Shown here: piece after piece, positions 25,874 to 35,022 of the stretch
How positions within the stretch are numbered: position 1 is the first letter of the stretch
Layout of the letters: each line of letters opens with the position of its first letter
NCBI RefSeq assembly: GCF_012034935.1
Contig: NZ_JAATEN010000031.1
Location: forward strand, 1-53,762
Direction of reading: 5' to 3'
Length of the DNA: 53,762 nt
From: Streptomyces zingiberis
GTDB taxonomy: Bacteria > Actinomycetota > Actinomycetes > Streptomycetales > Streptomycetaceae
Translations under genes and position numbers: made by a program
Notes under the pieces: generated by a model
What the model saw: only the letters and a program-made list of their open reading frames with translations
Told to the model about the DNA's origin: nothing
The model's database searches: none

Positions 25874-26679
25874 CGGACCAGCTCCAGGAGGGTGAAGTCG
25901 ATCCGGACCTTCTCCTCCGCGTCGGCGTGCGCGGCGAACACCGGGGCGGTGCCCAGCTCCGCGGCCGGGACGGAGAAGGACTCCTGGGCGTGGACGCGGG
26001 GGGTGAACCCGGCCTCGCCCGCCACCTCGCGGAGCCGGTCGCCGTTGCCCATCGCGTAGCTGAAACCGAGGAACAGCCGGCCGCCTGGGGCGAGCCGCCG
26101 GGCGGCGCCGGTGAGGAACCGCCGGTGCATGCCGTAGCCGGGGTCGAAGAAGTGGTAGGCGAGATCCGATTCGTGGGGTGTGCCGGGCGCGGTCTCGATG
26201 AACGGGGAGTTCCAGAAGATGAGGTCGAAGCTCCCGGCGGGCCCGGCGGTTTCCTGGTTCTCCTGGTTCGCCCCGTTCTCCTCGTTCTCCTCGTTCGCCT
26301 GATTCTCCTGGTTCTCCAGCGCGCCGAACAGGTCGCTGGTGAGGGCGCGGACGCGGTGGGCGACGCCGTGGCGCCGGGCGTTCAGCTCCGTGGTGCGCAC
26401 CGCGGCGGGGTTGATGTCCAGCGCGGTGACCCGTTCCACCCCGGCGAGCGCGGCCGTCACGGAGGCGACCCCGCAGCCGCAGCCCATCTCCAGCATGGTG
26501 CGGACGCCGTCACAGGGCAGCCAGGAGGCGAAAAGGCCGGTGGCGTGGTTGTACTCGCCGCCGAGCACCCCGCCGAGCTGGGTCCACTCCCGCCCCAGCA
26601 GGGTGAACTCCCGTTCGGTGTCCCGCTCGACGGCGTGGGTGTAGGCGTCCCGCCCCATGGCGAGGCCGAGTTCGTTCAT
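25870..26679 (-). CDS. Class I methyltransferase (MTS type), candidate sugar N-methyltransferase
   Basis: 269-residue SAM-dependent methyltransferase of the small-methyltransferase (PrmC/RsmC-like) type. The SAM motif is TMLEMGCGCGVASVTAALAG, the acidic loop ALDINPAAV, and motif IV reads FWNSPF, close to the NPPF/Y seen in N-methylating enzymes. Between them lies a 20-odd-residue Asn/Gln/Glu-rich insert (about 160-182). ATG at 26679 has a GGAGGGA site. Stop/start overlap with the aminotransferase gene suggests methylation of the newly made amino group. The alternative is the C-methyltransferase of the proline branch, but that branch is encoded elsewhere. Confidence 0.65.
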   Translation of the reverse strand: MNELGLAMGRDAYTHAVERDTEREFTLLGREWTQLGGVLGGEYNHATGLFASWLPCDGVRTMLEMGCGCGVASVTAALAGVERVTALDINPAAVRTTELNARRHGVAHRVRALTSDLFGALENQENQANEENEENGANQENQETAGPAGSFDLIFWNSPFIETAPGTPHESDLAYHFFDPGYGMHRRFLTGAARRLAPGGRLFLGFSYAMGNGDRLREVAGEAGFTPRVHAQESFSVPAAELGTAPVFAAHADAEEKVRIDFTLLELVR

Positions 26680-26791
26680 GGCGTTCCCTCCGGTTCCTCC
26701 GGTCGGGCGTGCGGTGATCGGGTGTGGCCCGGGCATCGGGGACCCGGGCCGTGGCAGTGACGGCGGAGGGGCCGGGGCAGGTGCCGGCGCC

Positions 26792-27580
26792 TCACAGCAG
26801 CGACCGCATGGTCCACAGTTCGGGGAAGAAGCGGTGCTCGTTGATCGCGCGGAGCCAAGGGGCGCCGTCGGTGCCGGCGCTGCCCCGCTTGCCGCCCAGC
26901 ATCCGCTCCACCACCAGCAGGTGCGTGGCGCGCCAGTGGGAGAACTGGTACGCGACCTCCAGCAGGTGTTCGGCGAGGTCGTAGGCCGCCCGGTGCCCGT
27001 CCGGGTCGCGGTGGACGGCCATCCAGACCTTCTCCATCCCCTCGTCGGGCTCGTAACGGGCGGCGGGGTCCCGGTCCGTCAGATGCTCCGGCACGGGCAG
27101 TCCGGAGCGGGCGAGGTGGCGGAGCACCTCGTCGTAGAGGCTGGGGCGCTCCAGCTCGGCGCGGAGTTCGGGGAAGGCGGCGAGGTCGTCCGGGCGGACG
27201 ACGGCCCGGTCGCGGTTGCCGAGGGTGAACTCCAGCAGCCGGTACATGGCGGACTGGGTGCCGGAGGCGGTGCCCAGGGAGTCGCGGAAGTGCAGGAACT
27301 CGTCGACCGGCATGGCGTTCAGCGATTCCCAGCAGCCGGTGAGCGCCCGCTGGTTGCGCACCGTGCGGGCCAGCGCCCGGCAGGCGGCCCCGGAACGGTC
27401 CTCCCGGAGCCGTTCGCGCGCCTCGGCGGCCTCCAGGTGCACCATGCGGAAGAGGAGTTCCTTGACCTGGCTGATGAGGATGAAGGACATCTCGAACGGC
27501 GACGCGGTGCGCGGCTCCTGCAACCGGTGCAGGTCGTCCATGCGGGCGTAGCCGGTGTAGGCGTTGGGCGCGTCGGTCAC
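26792..27580 (-). CDS. kynA: Tryptophan 2,3-dioxygenase
   Basis: 262-residue heme dioxygenase opening the indole ring of L-tryptophan to N-formylkynurenine, the first step of the anthranilate branch. Family motifs are ISQVKELLFR, FRDSLGTASGTQSAMYRLLE, FSHWRATHLLVVERMLGGKRGSAGT (with the heme-binding His) and FFPELWTMR. GTG at 27580 has AAAGGAGG upstream with 8 nt of spacing. It follows kynureninase in the operon, 76 bp downstream. Confidence 0.95.
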   Translation of the reverse strand: MTDAPNAYTGYARMDDLHRLQEPRTASPFEMSFILISQVKELLFRMVHLEAAEARERLREDRSGAACRALARTVRNQRALTGCWESLNAMPVDEFLHFRDSLGTASGTQSAMYRLLEFTLGNRDRAVVRPDDLAAFPELRAELERPSLYDEVLRHLARSGLPVPEHLTDRDPAARYEPDEGMEKVWMAVHRDPDGHRAAYDLAEHLLEVAYQFSHWRATHLLVVERMLGGKRGSAGTDGAPWLRAINEHRFFPELWTMRSLL

Positions 27581-27656
27581 CGGCGAACCCTCCTTTCCGT
27601 GGGCGCTGAGAGGCTCGTGGCCGGAGGCCGGTGGGAGCCGGGGTGAGGGCCTGGGG

Positions 27657-28898
27657 TCATCGGGTCACCTCCAGGGCGTCGCGCAGGGCGGTCACCGTGT
27701 CGAAGACGTCGGTGTACGACACGTACAGGCCGTTGAGGCAGAGGCGGAGCAGGGACGGCGGCCGGGCGTCGGTGAGCACGCCCCGCTCCAGCAGCGCGGC
27801 CGACACCCCCGCGGCGCCGGGGACCCGCAGTGTGAGGTGGCCGCCGCGGCGCTCGGGCGCGGTGGGGGTGACGACCTCGACGGCCGGCACCCCGCCCTCC
27901 GGCCCCGGTCCCGGCGCGCCCTCCGCGCCCGGTCCGAGATCCCGGAGCAGGCCCAGGAACTGGTCGCCGAGGGCGAGGCTCTTGCGCCGCACCGCGGCCA
28001 CCCCGGCCGCCTCCAGCGGTTCCAGGGCGGCCTCCAGCGCCAGCAGCGACAGGATGTGCGGGGTGCCGGTGCGGGCCCGCTCGATGCCCTCGGCGGGGAC
28101 GAAGGTGTCCTCCATGGCGAACGGCCGGGCGTGCCCGTGCCAGCCGGTGACGGGCAGGTCCAGCGCGCCGTGGTGGCGGGCGGCGGCGTAGAGGAACGCC
28201 GGGGCGCCGGGGCCGCCGCAGAGGTACTTGTAGCCGCAGCCCACGGCGAGGTCGACGCCGGCGGCGTCCACCTCCACCGGGACGGCGCCGGCCGCGTGGC
28301 TGAGGTCCCAGACGGCGACGGCACCCGCCGCGTGGATCTCGGCGGTCAGCCGGGGAACGTCGAAGAGTTCGCCGGTGCGGAAGTCGACCGCGCCGCACAG
28401 CACGGCGCCCACCCGCCCCCGGTGACGCTCCAGCGCCTCGCCGATCCCGCCGGGCGGGACCTCCGTCAGGCGCAGGCCCAGCAGCCGCGCGACGGACGCG
28501 GCCAGATAGCGGTCGGTGGGAAAGTTGGCGGCGTCGGAGAGGAGGACGGTACGGCCGGGACGGAGCCGGGCGGCGGCGGTGACGGCGTTGAACAGCTGCA
28601 CCGACGTGGACTCGCCGACGACCGTCTGGCCCGGCGCGGCGCCGATCAGCCGGCCGATCCGGTCCCCGGTCCGCACCGGAGCCTCCCACCAGCCGTCCTC
28701 GAACCAGGCGCGGATCAGCCGGGGGCCCCACTGGTGGCGCATCGCCCGCTCCAGCGCGCCGGGCACGGCGCGGGGCAGCGGCCCCAGGGAGTTCCCGTTG
28801 AGCTGGATCAGCCCTTCGGGCAGCTCGAATTCCTTACGGAAAGAGGAGAGCGGATCATCGGCGTCCTGCCGTACGGCCCACTCACGGGTGGATTCCAC
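27657..28898 (-). CDS. kynU: Kynureninase
   Basis: 413-residue PLP enzyme splitting 3-hydroxykynurenine derivatives into an anthranilate and alanine. Family features include LNGNSLGPLP near the N-terminus, VGESTSVQLFN, WDLSHAAGAVP, and CGYKYLCGGPGAPAFLY with the PLP lysine. GTG at 28898 with GAGGGA upstream gives the usual length (about 410-420). As first gene of the long operon it faces away from the OvmZ-like regulator gene. In sibiromycin the equivalent enzyme (SibQ) prefers the 4-methylated substrate. Confidence 0.94.
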   Translation of the reverse strand: MESTREWAVRQDADDPLSSFRKEFELPEGLIQLNGNSLGPLPRAVPGALERAMRHQWGPRLIRAWFEDGWWEAPVRTGDRIGRLIGAAPGQTVVGESTSVQLFNAVTAAARLRPGRTVLLSDAANFPTDRYLAASVARLLGLRLTEVPPGGIGEALERHRGRVGAVLCGAVDFRTGELFDVPRLTAEIHAAGAVAVWDLSHAAGAVPVEVDAAGVDLAVGCGYKYLCGGPGAPAFLYAAARHHGALDLPVTGWHGHARPFAMEDTFVPAEGIERARTGTPHILSLLALEAALEPLEAAGVAAVRRKSLALGDQFLGLLRDLGPGAEGAPGPGPEGGVPAVEVVTPTAPERRGGHLTLRVPGAAGVSAALLERGVLTDARPPSLLRLCLNGLYVSYTDVFDTVTALRDALEVTR

Positions 28899-29335
28899 GT
28901 GTCGTGCTCCCTCGGTTTTCCGGGCCGGTTCCGGATCTTTTCCGTGACGGTTCCGGGTCGGGTTCACTTCCGGGCCGGATACGGGCCCACAGCCGGGTTC
29001 CGCCCGGCGGCGCCGCGGGTCCGGGCCCGGACCGTGAAAGCCGGGGGACACAGTTCGCACGCACTGTAGACATTCTTGTCTTCGCCCCTCCGGGGAAGTC
29101 AACGGGCGGGCCGTCAGGAGAACTTCAGAGATTCCTCAAAGGCTGTGCAAGCGTTGCAAGACCTGCCCAGAAATGGCGGTCCCGCCGTTCCCGGGGCGTC
29201 GGCGGGAGAAAACCGGCCATACGCTGAGCACGCTCCCCGGGAAAGTACGCGGGAACCTCCGGGCCGGGCGGCGGAGATGACACCGCCGCCCGGCCCGGAG
29301 GACAGGACACCGCTGTCGGAAGAAGGGAAAGGATC
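28899..29335. other. Divergent promoter region between kynureninase and OvmZ-like genes
   Basis: 437 bp without a supported gene. It is less GC-rich than its surroundings, especially 29040-29160, and holds two short inverted repeats: ACAGT-8 nt-ACTGT (29050-29067) and AGACA-4 nt-TGTCT (29067-29080). It is the natural control region for the 12-gene operon to the left and the regulator to the right. Confidence 0.6.
29072..29102 (-). promoter_or_regulatory. Possible promoter of the kynureninase operon
   Basis: On the minus strand TTGACT at 29102-29097 is followed after 19 nt by AAGAAT at 29077-29072. The spacing is longer than ideal and the -10 match is weak. The AGACA/TGTCT inverted repeat overlaps the -10, which would suit an operator. 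Confidence 0.35.
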
Positions 29336-30460
29336 GTGCGAGACCCCGGATCCCCGGCCGCCTCACACACGGAACACACGGAACACACGGAACGGCGGGA
29401 GGCCGCACGCCCCGCCGGCGCGGCGGATCACCGCCCACCGGTGCCCGCACCGCCGCCGGGCCCGTCCGCGGCGCCCTCCCCCACTCCGCCGCCACCGGCG
29501 GCTCCCGCGCGGCCGGCCGCCCGGGGTGTGCCCTCCGCTCCCGGACCGTCGTGTGCCGGGCCGGGCTGTACGCCGCCGGGGCGGGGCACGGGCCGGACCG
29601 CGGGCGGCGCCCGGCTCTGCCCGCCGTGCCGCGGCCTGCTGGCCGAGGCGCTCCGTCAGTTGCCGCGGCTCTACCACGAGTGCGGCGAGCGTCACGTCCG
29701 CCCGCACACCCCCGCCTGGGAGCGGCCGCCGTCCCCCGCGCGGCGCCCCTCCGGCGGCCCGCTGCACGCGCCCGCCGCCGACGTGCGCCGGGCGGTGCTC
29801 GGGGTCCTCGCCTCCTGGGCCGGGCTGACCGTGCGGGAGACCGGATCCCGCCCGCCCCGGCGGACGGTGGCCGAGCTGTGCGCCTTCCTCCACGGCCATC
29901 TCGCCCTGCTGGTCCGCCACCCCGCCGCCGGCGAGCTGGCGGCCGAGGTGACCGCCCTGCGTGACCGCGCCGAGCGGGTGGCCCGGCCGGGCGAGGCGCG
30001 CCGGGTGGTGGTGGGCACCTGCCGGGAGGCCGGCTGCGGCGGCACCCTGACCGCCCGCCCCGCGCGGGACCGGCGACAGCCCGCCCGGGTCCGCTGCGAG
30101 GCGGACCCGGCGCACAGCTGGAGCGGTCCGGAGTTCCTCTCCCCCGTCCGCCGCCCGGGCCCGGCCGGGCATCCGCCCCCGGGCCGGGGCACGGACGCGG
30201 CCGGGGCGGGCCCGGAGGGCGCGCCCCGGGAGTCCGCCGCCGGCGGGACCCCGGACGGCGCCTCCCCCGCCGGCCCCACGGGGCCGGGGAACGGGCCGCG
30301 GTGGCTGAGCCCGGCGGAGATCACCGCCCTGTGGGGCGTACCGTCCGGCAGCGTCTACCGCCTCGCCGGCGAACACGGCTGGACGCGCCGCCGCGGGGGG
30401 CGGCGCGTCCGTTACGCGGCCGAGGAGGTCCTGCGGACGCTGGCGCCCCGCGGCGCCTGA
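29336..30460 (+). CDS. OvmZ-like putative regulator
   Basis: 374-residue protein resembling OvmZ-type proteins found beside Streptomyces antibiotic genes. A disordered Pro/Ala-rich N-terminus (1-70) precedes a cysteine-containing part (LCPPCRGLLAEALRQLPRLYHECGERHV), a helical middle, a second Cys-rich segment (TCREAGCGGTLTA ... VRCEADPAHSW), and a C-terminal helix-turn-helix (WLSPAEITALWGVPSGSVYRLAGEHGW, basic RRRGGRRVRY). GTG at 29336 follows GAAGGGAAAGG. Position opposite the long operon suggests it regulates the cluster. Family assignment is by resemblance of layout. Confidence 0.72.
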   Translation: MRDPGSPAASHTEHTEHTERREAARPAGAADHRPPVPAPPPGPSAAPSPTPPPPAAPARPAARGVPSAPGPSCAGPGCTPPGRGTGRTAGGARLCPPCRGLLAEALRQLPRLYHECGERHVRPHTPAWERPPSPARRPSGGPLHAPAADVRRAVLGVLASWAGLTVRETGSRPPRRTVAELCAFLHGHLALLVRHPAAGELAAEVTALRDRAERVARPGEARRVVVGTCREAGCGGTLTARPARDRRQPARVRCEADPAHSWSGPEFLSPVRRPGPAGHPPPGRGTDAAGAGPEGAPRESAAGGTPDGASPAGPTGPGNGPRWLSPAEITALWGVPSGSVYRLAGEHGWTRRRGGRRVRYAAEEVLRTLAPRGA

Positions 30461-30860
30461 CCCGCGCCGGCGGGGCGGCGGCGCACGACGGGCCGGGGGC
30501 AGGGCGAGGTCGGCAGCGGGTCCGCCGGGAGACCCGCGGATCCGGGGTCCCGCCCCGGAAGGCGCGAGCACCGGGCGGGGGCCACCGTCCGCCGCCCCGG
30601 GCCCGCTCGTCGCCCGGCCTCCGCGCCGTCGCCCCGCCGCCGTCCGGCGGTACGGAGGCGCGCCGGCCCACCGGCGGCCTCGGGCTCCGTCCGCCCGGCC
30701 GGCCCACACCCGGCCCGCGGCCGTACGCCGAAGGCCGGGAGGGCGAGGAAGGCGGGCACGGCAGGCAAGGGCGTGCGGCGACAGGACGGGAGGGCGTGGA
30801 AGCCGGGACACCGGGACACACCGGGGATACCGGGGAGACCCGGGAGACCGGCAGGGGGCC
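30461..30860. other. Intergenic region between converging genes
   Basis: 400 bp with no supported gene. The right end (about 30796-30855) has an irregular repeat of ccgggaca / ccgggga units. No clean terminator stem was found by eye, although some transcription stop is expected between the OvmZ-like gene and the converging gamma-glutamyltransferase-like gene. Confidence 0.4.
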
Positions 30861-32678
30861 CTACCGCACCACCGCGTACGCCTGCTGCCCCCGCGGGCTC
30901 GCCGCCGCGCGCACCGCGCCGCCGGGCAGGGTGCCGGCCATGCACACCTTCCCCAGGGACCAGGCGTCGGCCTCGCGTATCTCGTGGCCCCGGCGCCGCA
31001 GTTCGGCGAGGACCGCCGGGTCGAAGCCGCGTTCCACGGTCATCCCCAGCGGCCGGGAGGTGTGCGGGGTGAAGGAGGAGGGCGGGTGGTCGGTGTGGAA
31101 GGTGGGGGCCTCCACCGCCTGCTGCGGGGTCATGCCGAAATCGGCGTGGGCGAGGAAGGCGTTGACCGTCCACTGGTCCTGCTGGTCCCCGCCGGGGGTG
31201 CCGAAGGCCAGCCACGGGCGGCCGTCCCGCAGGACGAGCGACGGGCTGAGCGTCGTCCGGGGCCGCTTCCCCGGCGCGAGGGCGTTGGGATGGCCGGGGT
31301 CGAGCCAGGCCATCTGGCCGCGGGTGCCGAGCGGGAATCCCAGGCCCGGGACGACCGGCGAACTCTTCAGCCACCCCCCGCTGGGGGTGGCCGAGACGAG
31401 ATTGCCCTCCCGGTCCGAGGCCGTCACACAGCAGGTGTCGCCCCGGGAAGCGGTGAGCAGCACCACCGCCGGCACCCCGTCGGCCAGTTGCTCCATCCAG
31501 CCGGGCCGCTCGCCCGGCCCGGGGACGGGCACCGGGACGCGGTCCCGGGCGGGGCGCGGCAGCCGCGGCGGGCGCCCGTCCGGGGAGCCCGGCCGCAGGG
31601 CGCCGGAGGCATCCTGGCCGATGAGTTCCCGCCGCGCGTCCGCGTAGGCGGGGTCGAGGAGCCCTGGCAGGGGGATCCGCCCGTGGTGCGGGTCGCCGTA
31701 CCAGGCCTCGCGGTCGGCGAAGGCGAGCTTGGCGGACTCGACCACGGTGTGCAGGTGGTCGGCGCTGCCGAACCCCGCGGACGCCAGGTCGAAACCGCGC
31801 AGCAGGGCGAGTTGCTGGAGGAAGACCGGCCCCTGCGACCACGGCCCCGGCTTGTGCACCAGATGCCCCCGGTACTCCAGCGCCACCGGCTCCTCCACCC
31901 CGGGCCGCCAGCCGGCCAGGTCGGCGCCGCGCAGCAGGCCGCGGTTGCGGTGCCCCGTGGCGTCGATCTCCTCGGCCCGGCTCAGGTAGGTCTCGACGGC
32001 CTCCGCCACGAACCCCTCGTAGAAGGCGCGCAGCGCGGCCTCGATCCCCGCCTCCCGCCCGCCCCGGGCGGCAGCGGCCTCGGCGGCGAGCCGCCCGAAG
32101 GTGCGGGCGAGCACGGGGTTGCGCAGCCGTTCCCCGGCGGCCGGCGCGGTGCCGTCGGACCGCAGATAGGTGTGCCCGGACTCGGTCCACTCGGTACGGA
32201 ACAGCGGCGCCATCACCTGGATCATGGCCGCGGCGCGGGGCAGCAGCGGATACCCGTGCTCCGCGTAGTGGACGGCCGGGGCGAGGACGGTGCCCAGGGG
32301 CAGCCGCCCGTGGTCCCGCAGCAGCGTCAGCCAGGCGCCGAAGGCACCCGGGACACAGGCCGCCAGCAGTCCGGAGCCCGGGACGGCGTCCAGCCCGAGG
32401 GCCCGCATGTGCTCGATCGTCGCCGCCCGGGGCATCGGCCCCTGACCGCAGATCACCTCCACGGTGCCGGCGCTCCGCGCGTCATGGACCATGATCGGCA
32501 CATCGCCACCGGGGCCGTTGAGGTGCGGTTCCACGACCTGGACGACGAAGGCGGCGGCGACCGCCGCGTCGAAGGCGTTGCCACCCTCGTCGAACATGGC
32601 CGCGCCGGCCGCCGAGGCCAGCCAGTGCGTGGTGGAGACGGCACCCCGGGTGCCGTGGAGTTCGGGGCGCGTCAGCAT
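30861..32678 (-). CDS. Gamma-glutamyltransferase homologue of the alkyl-proline pathway
   Basis: 605-residue Ntn-hydrolase-fold protein of the gamma-glutamyltranspeptidase family. ASAAGAAMFDEGGNAFDAAVAAAF marks the large subunit and GDTCCVTASDREGNLVS the start of the small subunit, where Thr aligns with the autoprocessing nucleophile; TTLSPSLVLRDGRPWLAFGTPGGDQQ follows. No signal peptide is seen, so it is cytosolic, unlike ordinary glutathione-degrading members. Homologues LmbA, SibY and TomL cleave a carbon-carbon bond during conversion of the DOPA ring-cleavage product into an alkyl proline. ATG at 32678 has GAGGAGG 8 nt upstream. It is the last gene of the proline operon. Confidence 0.85.
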   Translation of the reverse strand: MLTRPELHGTRGAVSTTHWLASAAGAAMFDEGGNAFDAAVAAAFVVQVVEPHLNGPGGDVPIMVHDARSAGTVEVICGQGPMPRAATIEHMRALGLDAVPGSGLLAACVPGAFGAWLTLLRDHGRLPLGTVLAPAVHYAEHGYPLLPRAAAMIQVMAPLFRTEWTESGHTYLRSDGTAPAAGERLRNPVLARTFGRLAAEAAAARGGREAGIEAALRAFYEGFVAEAVETYLSRAEEIDATGHRNRGLLRGADLAGWRPGVEEPVALEYRGHLVHKPGPWSQGPVFLQQLALLRGFDLASAGFGSADHLHTVVESAKLAFADREAWYGDPHHGRIPLPGLLDPAYADARRELIGQDASGALRPGSPDGRPPRLPRPARDRVPVPVPGPGERPGWMEQLADGVPAVVLLTASRGDTCCVTASDREGNLVSATPSGGWLKSSPVVPGLGFPLGTRGQMAWLDPGHPNALAPGKRPRTTLSPSLVLRDGRPWLAFGTPGGDQQDQWTVNAFLAHADFGMTPQQAVEAPTFHTDHPPSSFTPHTSRPLGMTVERGFDPAVLAELRRRGHEIREADAWSLGKVCMAGTLPGGAVRAAASPRGQQAYAVVR

Positions 32679-32984
32679 GGGCGTGACCTCCTCGGAGAGT
32701 CGGGACGGTGGAGCGGTGGAAGGGGCCCGGTGGTACGGCACCGGGGGCGGGAGCAGGCGGAACGGATCCGGGGCGGGGCGCATGGCGGCCACGCGCGGGC
32801 CTCCGGCCACCGGGAACGGCACCGGGACGCGCCGCGGCGATCGGGACCGGAACGGACGGCACCGGGACCGGGACCGGAACGGACGGAACGGGTCATCGGG
32901 CAGCGCGGGTAAAGGAGAGGGGCGGGGCCGGACGGCCGGAGAACCGCCGGCCCGGCGCCCAGGGCCCCTCACCTCACCGGCCCG
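32679..32984. other. 306-bp spacer in the proline operon
   Basis: The gap between the PhzF-like stop and the gamma-glutamyltransferase-like start contains a direct repeat (gggaccggaacggacgg at about 32842 and 32870) and several related gggaccgg units. No gene is supported. An internal promoter is possible because this gap is much longer than others in the operon. Confidence 0.4.
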
Positions 32985-33968
32985 TCACCTCCCCGGCTCC
33001 TCCCCCACGGTGAACTCCCCGGCCAGTTCCCGCGGTGCCCGGCCGCCGACGGTCACGGTGAGCGCTCCGTCCCGGCCCCCGTCCCCGTCCCCGTCCCCGT
33101 CCCCGTCCCCGAGGGTGACGGAGCAGCGCAGGACGGACGGCCGGCCCAGCTCGGCGCCTTGGCCGACCCGGAAGTCGAGCCGCCCGCCCGGCAGCTCGTC
33201 CGTCAGCCCGCCCGGCGGTTCACCCGGCAGCCCATGCGCCGGCCCGCCCGCCGCCCCCCGCGTCCGTACCTCCGCCGATCCGTGGTGCGCGGCGAGCCAC
33301 ACCCCGAGACCGAGCGCCGCCGAGGCACAGGCCGGGTCCTCCGGGATCGCGTACCCGGGGGCGAACAGGCGGGCGGTGGCGGTGCGGGTGGTGGCGTCCC
33401 AGTGGAAGACGAAGAGGTCCGGCAGCCCTTCGCGGCGCATCGCGGCCTCGTCGGCGCGGGCCGCCCCGACGGCCTTCCGGCGTACCGGCAGCAGGTGGAA
33501 GCGGGGCCCGAACCCGGCGGCCAGCGGCGGGCCCCCGCCGAGGTCGGCCGGGGCGAGGCCGGCCGCGCGGAGCAGCGGCCCGGCGGCGAGTTCCTCGCAG
33601 GGCAGCGCCCCGGACGCGGTGACGACGGCCTCGTCGGGGCCGGCGTCCAGTTCCAGCAGCTTCTCACCGCACTGCTGGACGACGCGGCCGGGGGCCAGCC
33701 GCCCCGAGCGGACCAGCGCCACCGCCGTGCCCACGGCGGAGTGACCGCCGAACGGCGACTCGCCCCGGGCGGTGAACACCCGCACCCGGTGCGTGGCGCC
33801 GGGCGCGGTCGGCGACAGGACGAACACCGTCTCGTCCACCCGCAGCCCGGCGGCGATCCGCTCCATGGCCGGGACGCCGAGCCCGTCGGCGTCATGGACG
33901 ACGGCGAGCGGGCTGCCGCCGCCGGGGCGGGCACCGAAGATCCCGACCGTTTCGAAGGGGTACCTCAC
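32985..33968 (-). CDS. PhzF-family isomerase (LmbX-like)
   Basis: 327-residue protein of the PhzF/diaminopimelate-epimerase fold. FETVGIFGARPGGGSPLAVV, DETVFVLSP (with the conserved Glu), ARGESPFGGHSAVGTAVAL and ACASAALGLGVWLA are family hallmarks. In alkyl-proline pathways (LmbX, SibS-like) it moves a double bond in the pyrroline intermediate. GTG at 33968 overlaps the stop of the F420 gene (GTGA). A Gly-Asp repeat coded by cccccgt-type tandem DNA (about 33080-33116) makes an unusual low-complexity loop in the C-terminal half. Confidence 0.86.
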   Translation of the reverse strand: MRYPFETVGIFGARPGGGSPLAVVHDADGLGVPAMERIAAGLRVDETVFVLSPTAPGATHRVRVFTARGESPFGGHSAVGTAVALVRSGRLAPGRVVQQCGEKLLELDAGPDEAVVTASGALPCEELAAGPLLRAAGLAPADLGGGPPLAAGFGPRFHLLPVRRKAVGAARADEAAMRREGLPDLFVFHWDATTRTATARLFAPGYAIPEDPACASAALGLGVWLAAHHGSAEVRTRGAAGGPAHGLPGEPPGGLTDELPGGRLDFRVGQGAELGRPSVLRCSVTLGDGDGDGDGDGGRDGALTVTVGGRAPRELAGEFTVGEEPGR

Positions 33969-34852
33969 GGCGTGCCTCCCCACTCCGCGGCGGCGAAGCC
34001 CAGCAGGACCTCTTCCTTCCCCCGGAAGGGGAAGTCGGGCCGGGGCCAGTGCACCACCAGATCGGTGAAGCCGAGATCGCCGAGGACCCCGGCGGCGTCC
34101 TGGTAGGAGGCCACCGACTCGGTGACACCACCGACGGCGGCGTCGGTCAGCAGCAGCCGGCGCAGGCTCGCCGGGTCGCGCCCCTGAGCGGCGCACGCCT
34201 TGTCCACCGCCGCGAGCTGCTCCCGGAGCAGGGGGAGCAGACGGTCGTACCGCTCGGGTTCGAAGACGTTGGGCGGCCCGCTGGTGACCCAGATGTCCGC
34301 GTGCCGGGCGGCCAGCGCCATGCCCCGCGGCCCGGCGGCGGCGACGGCGAGCGGAACGCGGGGTTCGGCCAGGCAGGCGGGGCGCACCACGGCGTTCCGC
34401 GCGGTGTACCACGCCCCCTCGAAGTCGGTGTGGTACTCCCGCAGCAACCGGTCCAGCAGTGTGGTGAACTCCTCGAAGCGCTCGGTGCGCCGGCGGCGGG
34501 AGAGCGGGGCGGCCCCGCGGATGACGGCGTCGTGCCCGCCGGCCCCGGCGCCCACGCCGCACAGCGCGCGCCCCTCGGAGATGTCGTCCAGGGCGGTCAT
34601 CTCCTTGGCGAAGTCCACGGGGTGGCGGACGTCGGGACCGGCGACGAGGGTGCCGAGCCCGATGCGGGAGGTGACGGCGGCGGCCGCGGCCAGGGTGGGC
34701 ACGGCCGCGAACCAGGGGCGGTCGCTGAACCAGCGCCACATCAGATGGTCGTACGTCCAGGCGTGGTCGTACCCCAGCTCCTCGGCCAGGGTCCACCGCC
34801 GTCGCGCCAGGGACCAGCGGTGTTCGGGGAGGATCAGCACTCCGTGGCGCAT
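33965..34852 (-). CDS. F420-dependent LLM-class oxidoreductase (LmbY-like)
   Basis: 295-residue TIM-barrel oxidoreductase of the luciferase-like family. HRWSLARRRWTLAEELGYDHAWTYDHLMWR, VTSRIGLGTLVAGPDVRHPVDFAKEM, ALDDISEGRALCGVGAG and AAAGPRGMALAARHADIWVTSG are typical of F420-binding members. It should reduce the pyrroline imine or diene formed by the preceding enzymes, as LmbY does. ATG at 34852 has GAAGGAG 10 nt upstream. Its stop overlaps the PhzF-like start, and these two steps are consecutive in the known pathway. Confidence 0.87.
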   Translation of the reverse strand: MRHGVLILPEHRWSLARRRWTLAEELGYDHAWTYDHLMWRWFSDRPWFAAVPTLAAAAAVTSRIGLGTLVAGPDVRHPVDFAKEMTALDDISEGRALCGVGAGAGGHDAVIRGAAPLSRRRRTERFEEFTTLLDRLLREYHTDFEGAWYTARNAVVRPACLAEPRVPLAVAAAGPRGMALAARHADIWVTSGPPNVFEPERYDRLLPLLREQLAAVDKACAAQGRDPASLRRLLLTDAAVGGVTESVASYQDAAGVLGDLGFTDLVVHWPRPDFPFRGKEEVLLGFAAAEWGGTP

Positions 34853-35022
34853 CTGCTCGGATCTCCTTCGGTGTCGCCGGGGCGCCCTCGCGCCGTACCA
34901 CCGGGGCGCCTTCCCGCCGTGCCGCCCCGGTGCTCCCGCCCGCGCACGGGACGGCCCCTTTACGGCACGACGGGTGCGGCACGGGTACGGCGCGGGTACG
35001 CAACAGCCGGGGCGGGCCCGGT

